From the NCBI GenBank assembly GCA_964019155.1, contig OZ025241.1, forward strand, positions 3,645,270-3,709,269: 64,000 bases of DNA. The letters run 5' to 3'. Origin of the DNA: Osedax fenrisi. Lineage: Eukaryota > Annelida > Polychaeta > Sabellida > Siboglinidae. Of the stretch, positions 23,497 to 33,170 are shown in pieces. The notes under the pieces are model-generated. The model ran no database searches, was not told the origin of the DNA, and was given only the letters and a program-made list of their open reading frames with translations. Each line of letters starts with the position of its first letter. The stretch's first letter is position 1. Position numbers and translations under genes: made by a program.

Positions 23497-26477
23497 ATGA
23501 TGAATAATACAATTCAAAACACATCGTATTATACTATTAAGGAATATAATAATATACATAATACGTTAAATATAACTATATTGATGCTAAACATTAGAAG
23601 TTTCAATAAAAATATCAATAAATTTAATATATTTTTGGATACATTAGTCAGTAAACCAGATATAATAGTACTAACTGAAACATGGTTAACTGATACTGAT
23701 GATCCTTCAATATATCTAACAGATTACAAAATGTTTAAAACAAATCGTATACTAAAAATTAAAAAAAAAGGTGGAGGAGTTGCAATTTTTGCTCACAAAC
23801 ATTTAGATTGTTTATATATAGAAGACTTATCAACAGCAATTGATGATGACTTAGAAATAATCAGTATACAATTAAATTTAAAATTTAAATATAAACCTAT
23901 AATAATCACAGGGTTGTATACAGCACCAAATATTAATAGAACTATCTTTAATGATTTCTTTTATAATTTGTTTTTAAAATATATTAATTCTGAAATTTTT
24001 ATTTGTGGTGATTTTAATATTGATTTTTTAGATGTTTTTAATCCATTCACAATTGATTTTAATAATACCATTTCACAATTAGGCCTAAATAATTTAATAA
24101 AAATACCAACTAGATTATCAACTTATAAGAATTCATTAATAGATAACATATTAACAAATAGTAATTCAATTTTATTGAATGGTGTTATTAATACAGATAT
24201 ATCTGATCATTCTGTTATATTTACTACTTTGAATATAAAAAATAACTATACTAAAAGTTGTGACTATGTATATATCAGAAATATGCATAATATTAATGCA
24301 TTAGTAAATACATTATCGATTTACAAATGGGACTATTTTTACACAATTACAGATCCTTCTATATGTTATGATGAATTAGTAATACAATTAAATGAAATGT
24401 TTAATAAATGTTGTCCCATATCTAGAAAAAAAAAAAATAAAAATAGTATTAACAATCCATGGCTTACAAGTAAATTGAAAAATGCAATAAGAAAAAAAAA
24501 TAAATTATTTAACACATATAAAACTAAAAACTGCCCTATCACATTTATTAAATATAAAAAACTAAAAAATAAAATTAATAAAAATATAAAATATGAAAAA
24601 AATAAATATTACTCAAATATTTTTTCAAATTGTAATCAAAAAGAAAATTGGACACATTTGAACACTATAATTAATCAAAATGTTGATGAATTACCCAAAA
24701 TACTTAAATATGAAGGAAAAGAAATTATAAATATAAAAGATCAATGTGAACATTTTAATAATTATTTTTCAAATGTGGGTTTTAAAATAAATGAAAGTTT
24801 TTTAAATAAAAATATGACTAATGATAATTTGATTAGTGATAACATGACTAGTGATAATATGACTAATGATAATATAACTAATGATAATGATTTTAGATAT
24901 TTTTTAAACTCTATTGAGAACAGTTTTTATTTTTTACCTATTACTGATAAGGAAATAATTAATATTACACTTAATATGAAATCTAAATCATCCAAAGATA
25001 TAAATAACAGGGACATGAAATTAATCAAGCTTTTAATAAATTATATTGCTAAACCATTAGAATATTTATTTAATTTATGCTTGGCTAATTCTGAATTTCC
25101 TGATAATATGAAAATTGCTATCATTAAACCAGTATTTAAAGCAAATGATAAAAAACAGATAATCAACTATAGACCCATTACATTACTACCGCAAATTAGT
25201 AAAATCTTCGAAAAAATAATTTATAATAGAATGATGGACTTTATATATACAAATAAAATAATTAATGATAACCAATATGGATTTATTGAAAAATCCAATA
25301 CTACCCTTTCACATTTTAACTTACAACATTTTTTATTTACTAAACATAGTTTAAATAAAAAAATTGCTACGCTATTTTTAGACCTTAAAAAAGCGTTCGA
25401 TGTTGTAGACCATGACATTTTATTAAAAAAATTAGAATACTGTGGTTTTAGGGGTCATGTAAATGTGTTTTTAAAAAATTATTTATTAGATAGAAAAGTT
25501 AAAACTCGAATAAATAATACTGTATCATCTGTTAGAAATGTACGTTTTGGTGTTCCTCAGGGATCAGTATTAGGTCCATTATTTTGTATAATATTTATTA
25601 ATGACATATCAAATATATTTAATAATGATGATAATATAAATTTAAATATATATGCAGATGACACATCACTCTCTATATTTGCAAATTCAAATGAAGAATT
25701 GAGTAGTAATATGCAATTATATTTAGATAGATTATGTCATTGGTTTAATATAAATAAATTAAAATTGAATATTGAAAAAACTAAAATACTTCCTTATTTT
25801 AATACAAAAATTATAAATAATATAAATTTAAATAATGCGAACATAGAAATAGTAAATAGGTATACGTTTTTAGGTATTATATTAGATAGTAATTTAACAT
25901 ATTCGTTTCATTTATAAATTTGTGTAATAAATTATCAAAAATTGTATATCTTTTTCGGAAGCTAAAATTTCTTAACATACGCAATTTAATTATATTATAT
26001 AATTCACTATTTTTATCAAATATGTCATATGGAATAGAAATATGGGGTAATGTTTATGAAGATAGATTAAAAAAACTAGTATTAATACAAAAAAAAACAA
26101 TTCGAATTATCAATAAAAATATGATAGACAAGTCTCAATTACCTCTGATTCGTTTATCACACACTAATAATATGTTTAAATATAATTCTATTTTAAAATT
26201 GAATGAACTCATATCTTTTAGAATAATATTATTTTTATATAACCTTTTACATAATAACTATAACATTAATCTAGATACATTTTTTATTTATAATAAAGAC
26301 AAATCAAGATTTATTTTACCATTAATGAAAACAACGAAATTTCAAAACACAATTTTTTTTAAAGGCCCAAAATACTATAATAATATAATGAGTAATAATA
26401 TATTAAAATCTGAAAATATACATAATATACACAAATTAAAAAAAGTATTAAAGAATTACTTTTTAAATAAATATTAG
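23497..26477 (+). pseudogene. LINE B ORF2, endonuclease-reverse transcriptase with one frameshift
   Basis: 806 codons from the ATG at 23497, then 185 more in another frame (25920-26477). The APE endonuclease comes first: MLNIRSF (about residue 30), TETWLTD (60), GGGVAIF (92), YTAPN (141), GDFNID (171), SLIDNIL (213), SDHSVIF (236). The RT follows: NYRPITLLPQISKIFEKI, QYGF, LDLKKAFDVVDH (about 628), FGVPQGSVLGP (684) and YADD (about 718). At 25915 a stop coincides with a shift; the next frame carries CNKLSKIVYLFRKLKFL and SYGIEIWG, the expected thumb/C-terminal region, so one missing base explains both. All catalytic residues are present. It nicks DNA and reverse-transcribes LINE RNA at the target. 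Its start overlaps the -1 frame end of ORF1 (ATGATGAATAA). Confidence 0.88.
24811..24890 (+). repeat. 15-bp in-frame minisatellite within LINE B ORF2
   Basis: About five imperfect units of AATATGACTAATGAT encode repeated N-M-T-N-D residues in the linker between endonuclease and RT. The unit is a multiple of three, so the frame is kept. Confidence 0.85.
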
Positions 26478-26921
26478 TTTTTATATTTTAGCATTTTAAT
26501 AATTTTTAATATTTTTAATCTTCGTCAATTTTTAAAATTTTTATATTTAAAACTACTTGGGTCATATTTATGTTATTACATTTCAATAATTTTTTATTAT
26601 TTTATTCGCACTTTTTGTTTTATATTTGTTTGCACAAGTTTTAACACATTTTATTTTATTAGTTTATTTAATGGATTGATGAAACATGATGAAATACGCT
26701 GAGGGACATTATTTGTATTATTAATATTATTCTCTTTATATATTAGTATTTCTTTACTCTTATTATATTGAATTCTAGTACACAAGTCTTATTATTATTG
26801 TATAAATGTCCCAAAGCTATTATATTCATATACTATGGAGGTATCGACTTAATAAAGCTACTTATAGCTTTCAATGATCCTCCTTAGATAATTGTCTATA
26901 AACTGATTTCATTCATTCATA
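26478..26921 (+). other. LINE B 3'UTR and (ATTC)n tail
   Basis: The noncoding 3' end shares its last 90 bp with 41490-41590. It contains a hairpin (outer stem 26837-26845 with 26876-26883, inner stem AAAGCTA 26854-26860 with TAGCTTT 26865-26871, loop CTTA) and ends in ATTGTCTATAAACTGATTTC plus CATTCATTCAT. Confidence 0.75.
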
Positions 26922-28154
26922 TCGAACTCTATTGTGGATTGCTTTCAGAGTGCATACCTTCCCAATCATAGTACAGAAACTGCCCTAAACATTGTGTTTA
27001 ACGATATTATACTATCTATGGATAATAAGGCTTCTTGTTATTTGGTTCTTCTTGATCTGTCTAGTGCCTTTGATACGTTAAATCATATGATTCTTTCTTA
27101 CCGTCTACGTGAAATAGGTATTCATGGACAGGTTCACAACTGGTTGATGTCATTTGTATCTAATAGAATATCTTCGGTAAAGATCAAGTCATCTTTGTCG
27201 GCTCCATTTGATCACACTCATGGCGTTCCTCAAGGATCAGTACTGGGTCCGATTCTTTTTATTTTGTATATTCTTCCCATTAATTTGATTTTTAAAAAAT
27301 ACCCAAATATTCGTTATCACCTCTTTGCTGATGACTTACAAATTTATACTTTTTTTCCACCTGGTTCTGATATTGACATAATTCAACTTTCAATTGCTAA
27401 CTGTATTAAAGATTTAATCTCTTGGTTTTCCTGTAATTCACTTTCATTAAATATTACTAAAACTGATAGCATTATACTTTCTAGATCTCTTTCTTCAATT
27501 ACTCTCACTCATCCATTCCTTATCTCACTTCCTATCTCAAACACCATCACTACTCTAGGTTTTACTATAAATAATGTATTAGACTCAGTACATATATCAA
27601 ACACTGTCCGCACTGCTAATTATTTCCTGTATAATATAGGCAAGGCTCGCTCTAAGCTAACATTTAATTTAACTAAATCATTATTACATTCATTAGTTTG
27701 TAGTCGACTTAGATATTGTAATTCGCTTTTAATTAATATTCCGCAAAAATTGATGAAAAAATTCGATTCAATACAACGTAGAGCTGTTCGCATATTATTT
27801 AAGCTAAAGCGTAGTGATTTAACCATATCTATACATTCCATAATGGCGACTCTCGGGTGGTTGCAGTTTCGAGATTTATGCAAGTTTCGACTTCTATGCA
27901 TTACTCACAAGGCTATATTTATGGGAGTTCCGTCTTACCTATCGAAGGGACTCATAATTCGAACAACTACTCGTCCGAGTGGCAAATGTGAGCTGATGAA
28001 ACTCTCTCTACCGCTTGTCTCATATATGTATGCAGATGCTGCTTTCACGGTTGCTGCTCCGAAATACTGGAATAGTCTTCCCGATGAATTACGCACCATG
28101 TCATCATTTATGAGTTTTAAATGTAGACTACATACATATATGGTATCATTATAA
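26922..28154 (+). pseudogene. LINE A ORF2, 3' half (reverse transcriptase core and C-terminus)
   Basis: Continues the RT cut at 22316. It reads SNSIVDCFQSAYLPNHSTET, then LLDLSSAFDTLNH (about 27050), GVPQGSVLGPILF (about 27222) and LFADD (about 27325, F in place of the usual Y), then ITKTDSIILS, TTLGFTI, the thumb (LLHSLVCSRLRYCNSLLI, FDSIQRRAVRILFKLKR), and the L2/CR1 end (AAPKYWNSLPDELRTMSSFMSFKCRLHTYMV). It is open to the stop at 28152-28154. The GTG at 26934 is not a start; the reading comes from the first half. No frameshift is visible, so the copy appears to have been disabled only by the LINE B insertion and the lost zinc ligand in ORF1. Confidence 0.88.
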
Positions 28155-28286
28155 TGTCTTCTTTTTAAATTTATTATTATTTGCGTAACTATTTATTTGT
28201 TTTATTATTTCAACTTGACGCACATAAACGTCCATCGTTTTCTGAGTCAATAAACCTTTCTATTATTATTATTATTATTATTATTA
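28155..28286 (+). other. LINE A 3'UTR and (ATT)n tail
   Basis: The short UTR has TTGAC (28215-28219) pairing with GTCAA (28246-28250), followed by TAAACC and (ATT)n. The layout of a small stem just before TAAA and a trinucleotide tail recurs in LINEs C and D. Confidence 0.7.
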
Positions 28287-29299
28287 TATTTGACATATTT
28301 CTAATTATGTTGACTATATATCAATATAAGGTATTATCAATTTACAAACGTAGCTGAAATAATAATTATGTGAAATTGAGGTGAAATATTTTGTATATTA
28401 TAAATTATATTTATATTTATCACATTATCAATTTCTTCATTTGTATATTCATAATCATTATTATATGTTTCTTATTATATATATATATATACATTTATAT
28501 TAATATAATATTTTCTGTGATTATAATCATAAATAATTATTTATTAAAAAAAACGTTGTAATTTTGTAATGTAATTTGTTTATGTTTTTACTTTTTCACA
28601 TAGTAATGTGACATATTTATCTATAAGTTATTTTATTATTATTTATATATGAAATTTTTATTTTAAATGAATATCATATACAACTATAAAAGTAATTAAA
28701 ATTGATTATTATACTTTATATTTAGTATACATTATAATAAACTTGCGTACGTATCCTATAATATAATAATTAAAAAAAAAATGTTAATATATCTATCTAT
28801 ATTTGCATCACTCTAACTAAATTATAGTTTTTCTATATCCATAATATATAAGAAGATGAACATCTGATGAAAACAAAATAAGTGTTTCATTTAATATTTG
28901 TGTTTGTTATCGTTAGCATTTTATATGGAGCTATACATATTATAATGTTATGCTATCTGTCCTCTACACTTAATATCATGAATTAGTAAATTCCCTAATA
29001 TATATTTAATTTATATATTTAATATTATATATATATTTAAATTAATTTCTTTTGGTAGATACTATTTAGATATTTAAATTAATTTCACATCGTATTGATA
29101 ATATATTAAATTACACTTATGTATACAATAACATGTAAAGTTATATTCATAACTATTTAAATATATCACATCAGTATAATAACTACACATCAATTTAGGT
29201 ACATTTTCAATTTCTATCAAAATTTTAGAATATACTTATATATATATATATATTATTTATATTAACCTGTAATAAAATATCCTATATTATTACATGCAT
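28287..29299. other. AT-rich stretch without a recognisable gene
   Basis: Nothing recognised on either strand beyond short (TA)n runs near 28474 and 29238. Confidence 0.5.
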
Positions 29300-29935
29300 C
29301 CCCCTTACCATCTTTACTTGAACAATGCCTCCAACATAATTCTATATTAACACATCAACGTATATTATACACATATTGTAATTAGTTATATATGTATATA
29401 TATACATATTATATGATACGTACACCACTTTCAAGAAACCTTACAAAAACTATAATAAATCCTCGTGTACTCTCCCAACTTGACAACTATTATTCCCTAC
29501 TGAATATACTGATCCACTAAATTGGATTATCCGTTCCTCAATACGTACGAATTAAAGAATAGTATGACAGGATCACTCTACTACAACATATCATCAATCA
29601 TCTCGTATATGTCTACCATTCTCCCTCAGGTGTAAATTACATGTACTCTCTATAACCAACAAATCAATGTATTCTTTAATACCTACCTATATCCCTGATC
29701 CTATTACCTTCTATTCATTACCAAAATGCTCCTCTCCTTATCTTACGGAACTCTAGTAAATCTTACCTAAATTCTAGAGCTTTCAAAATCGCCTCTCCTT
29801 CATCTATGCAATTCCCTCCCTACTACCATCCATTCTATTAGAGCCCACACGAAATATATAAATATTTTTTCATCTTTTCTCTATATCTCTAATAATTAAA
29901 TCATCCAACTTATTATTTTTGTATTCTTAATTTTG

Positions 29936-29938
<3 letters not shown>
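29300..29938 (+). pseudogene. LINE C-terminal relic, L2-like
   Basis: C-rich plus-strand sequence. Readable pieces are SQLDNYYSLL, LLQHIINHLVYVYHSPSG, YQNAPLLILRNSSKSY, then NSRAFKIASPSSMQFPP. These match the end of L2-like ORF2 (SRAFS-AAP-LWNSLP). Many stops. It ends at a (TA)n array. Confidence 0.55.

Positions 29939-29972
<34 letters not shown>
29939..29972. repeat. (TA)n microsatellite
   Basis: A TA array at the 3' end of the preceding LINE relic. Confidence 0.95.
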
Positions 29973-29976
<4 letters not shown>

Positions 29977-30025
29977 TTAGAGCATCATAAATATATTGAT
30001 AAATAATAATAATAACTATATAAAA

Positions 30026-30145
30026 GATTGCAATCAGTTGTAGAATGGTTCATGTCCTTCGCGGATAACAATTGATTGTAGAGAGCGATTCCCGTGGTGT
30101 TCGAGTCAAGGGAACTGCATCCCCTTACTACATTTATCTGAGTAA
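30026..30145 (+). mobile_element. tRNA-like SINE candidate, family 3
   Basis: Box A-like TTGTAGAATGG (30038-30048) and box B-like GTGTTCGAGTC (30097-30107) at tRNA-like spacing, in a GC-richer patch. No second copy is seen in the window. It does not fold as an obvious full tRNA by eye. Confidence 0.4.
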
Positions 30146-30169
30146 TTTAATATTATAGATAACTTCATA

Positions 30170-30171
<2 letters not shown>

Positions 30172-30228
<57 letters not shown>
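30172..30228. repeat. (TA)n microsatellite
   Basis: A TA array of about 50 bp. Confidence 0.95.
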
Positions 30229-30229
<1 letters not shown>

Positions 30230-30350
30230 AGGATAAGGATAATTTATTATTGCAAATAAATTTGATTTTGAACAATAAATGCCTAAACAAAATAGTCAAA
30301 TTGACTTTCGAGGTGTTTGGCCAGAGTAAATAATAATGCAATTAAATATT
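30224..30350 (-). other. Possible LINE 3' end, minus strand
   Basis: On the minus strand a short UTR-like stretch (CTGGCCAAACACCTCGAAAG) ends in AATAATAAATTATCCTTATC, an AATAAA signal with a TTATCC tail. Only the layout supports this. Confidence 0.3.
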
Positions 30351-30792
30351 ATACATTCAAACATGTATGTGTATAGAAGGATAATCAAAGGATATAAAAA
30401 GAAATAGAATCAAAATATATATATCTATATATATGTGTGTGCGCGCGTGCGTGTGTAGTACACTATTATATAACTATTACCATAACGACATATTCAACAA
30501 TTCTTAAATACTATATAATTATTAATTTGTGAATATTGTTAATATTCAATATTATATTTTTGTTATAAATCATAATACTCATTAGTTTTATAAATATGTA
30601 TATATATAACATATTATAATTATTATGTATATATTTATTTTAAAAAATATATATTTATATATATTTGTATTAGACACACTTTATTTTCATAGACAAATTT
30701 GTTATCTAGAAAAATATATAAATTAATTAAAAATGATGGACAGATATATTTATTTTTATTTTGAATCTATAAATTTAATAAGATTATATACA

Positions 30793-30824
<32 letters not shown>

Positions 30825-31028
30825 ACAATAACCTTATTTGCTAAAAATGATATAAACGTATAACAGTCATTTTCACATTCAATTTTCTTAACATTACTAT
30901 TCCCTATATATTAATATATATATAAATAAATATATATATATATATATATATGTTAGGATATGGTATTTAAAACACCAATATAGTAGAATACTACCCTCAC
31001 TATATAACTGTATATAATCTATGTAACC

Positions 31029-31077
<49 letters not shown>

Positions 31078-32502
31078 ATAGAGTAATTATAAGTTCTATA
31101 TAATCACTTTCCACCATATCTATTACAATAAATTATATTATACCACATATTGCCATAGATAATATATTCAGTATCCATTAGTTAAAATTCTACTAAATCT
31201 AACTTAATAAATAAAACAAATAAATATATTAATTGTAATGAATAAATTAATAAATTATAATATATAAACTTAATTTGAAATTAATTCGAATTGCAAATTA
31301 GCATGATATATTGTTATGCAAATTATAGTTTTAAGAACTACATCTATTGTTGTCCGGATAACAATATTATTGAACAGGTGTATTTTATTTAAATATAAAA
31401 AAGTATCCAATTAAAATGAATGACAATTTCTATCCACCAATCACACATTAATTCCTTATATAGGATAGTCGTTGATGATCACGATCACGACTTATCACGA
31501 TCGTTGATCATCGATCGCCGATCGTCTATCTCGATCGAAATTATTGTATTGTCAAATATTGTTAGACGTATTAAAGGAATGATTAAAATGTTGGTTTAAC
31601 GATTATTTTTCATTTGATTATTCCATCAATATTACTATTATATCAACAATATCTAACCCAACATGTAAGTTAAATTGATTATTCAGGTAACGTAGTTATG
31701 CAGAAGAAACAAAGTATACTTTATAATTATACTTTATAATTATAATTATACAGAATAAAAATATATGTTGTTATCTACATTAATTAAACAATATTTTAAT
31801 AGATATATATATAGATCTATGTAGACATATCTCATATAGGTACATAACGAGGTTTAAATAACTACACCAGAACATAGCGAGGCTAATTCAGATTTATTAA
31901 TTATATATTATTGATAATAACCATCCACTTCTAAATCAATTATATTTCACGTTGTTAATAAATGTGGCTACATTGATGATTGGTATGTATATTGTAAAGT
32001 ATTATATTATTAACATCCATTAGCAATAGTATAATTATTTCCTTCGTAAATGGTTATTTAATAATACTATTAAAGCTAGAACGTGATATCATTTTTATAT
32101 TCGTTATTTATCTTCTAAAGTTTACTCTTCAACAATATTCTAAATTGGATTTCTTAATTTTATAAATGATATAACTTCTTTTATACCTAGGCGTTAATAT
32201 ACTATTATTTCATGATATACACATGTTATGTATATGTTAAATATACATCCGCTATATTATATATTTAATAAATATGCTTAAGTCTGAGAACAAATTTGTC
32301 AAAAATAATGTTCTAATGACATTTTAAATACAATTTTATCCATTGAACATTATTCTTACGAATGCATATTTTTCAAATAAATGTTCCTGTATGAAAAATA
32401 AATAAATATCCTTTCACTATGGAATATTCAAATTTAATAATATAATTAACCTTGAACATTTAAACATATTCATCATAATACATATACTTAGTATTAGTAT
32501 AG

Positions 32503-32504
<2 letters not shown>
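30351..32504. other. AT-rich stretch with (TA)n arrays and a GATC cluster
   Basis: (TA)n at about 30797-30824, 30935-30951 and 31033-31074. A GATC-rich cluster lies at 31471-31540. No coding signature. Confidence 0.45.
31471..31540. repeat. Cluster of GATC/CGATC motifs
   Basis: Seven or more GATC tetramers occur within 70 bp, as overlapping degenerate repeats of ACGATC and TCGATCG, in otherwise AT-rich DNA. Function unknown. Confidence 0.6.

Positions 32505-32505
<1 letters not shown>

Positions 32506-32549
<44 letters not shown>
32506..32549. repeat. (TA)n microsatellite followed by a palindrome
   Basis: A TA array. Just after it, at 32557-32580, is the near-perfect palindrome CGTACC-GAATT-CAC-AATT-GGTACG. 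Confidence 0.9.
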
Positions 32550-32551
<2 letters not shown>

Positions 32552-32671
32552 ATATACGTACCGAATTCACAATTGGTACGATCGTCCCAAGTCTCCCGAA
32601 TACCGATACACTCACGGCAAAAACTATTAATAATAAATACGTGTTATAATAATATATATAAATAACAGTTT

Positions 32672-32702
<31 letters not shown>

Positions 32703-32715
32703 CTAATATACTACA

Positions 32716-32908
<193 letters not shown>

Positions 32909-33170
32909 TCAATCAATCAATCAATCAAAACGATTTATTTAAACACTGCAAATAACACACCAGGCGTTCTCAAGAGTGTAACAAAGCAAACAAACAAAAA
33001 TAACATAATTGAATATAAACAAAATAATAATTAGTATTATTATAAACTGTACATTGCAAAATGCAATATTGGTTATTGATATATAAAAAAAAAACCATAT
33101 GATATAATGTCATATGGAAAATAAAACATATCAATAACATACATAACATAAATAACGTAAAAATAATAAA
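32909..33170 (-). other. LINE C 3'UTR and (GATT)n tail
   Basis: The minus strand carries ACACT (complement of 32975-32979) and AGTGT (complement of 32943-32947), then TTTAAATAAATCG and five GATT units. The same end, less one GATT unit, is found at 57926-58000. Confidence 0.75.

Larger units (their letters stand above)
22317..26921 (+). mobile_element. LINE B, near-complete Jockey/CR1-like element inside LINE A
   Basis: About 4605 bp: 5'UTR with two tandem repeats, ORF1 (22771-23442), ORF2 (23497-26477), 3'UTR with a hairpin and a CATTCATTCAT tail. The borders are set by LINE A: GATTATATCACT stops at 22316 and TCGAACTCTATTGTGGATTG resumes at 26922 in the right frame. No clear target-site duplication is visible, as is often the case for CR1-like elements. 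It is younger than LINE A. A 5'-truncated relative lies at 41400-41590. Confidence 0.88.
19641..28286 (+). mobile_element. LINE A, L2/CR1-like, interrupted by LINE B
   Basis: The element has ORF1 (19731-20702), ORF2 in two exon-like halves (20703-22316 and 26922-28154), and a short 3'UTR ending in AATAAA and (ATT)n. The 4605-bp LINE B lies between the halves. Without it the frame runs through the RT (QLIDYIT, then SNSIVDCFQSAYLPNHSTETA). ORF2 would then be about 946 residues, matching LINE C (950). The 5' boundary is uncertain. Confidence 0.85.

Noticed and set aside
27620..27901. 93-codon minus-strand ORF
   Set aside because: Antisense shadow of the LINE A ORF2 C-terminal half.
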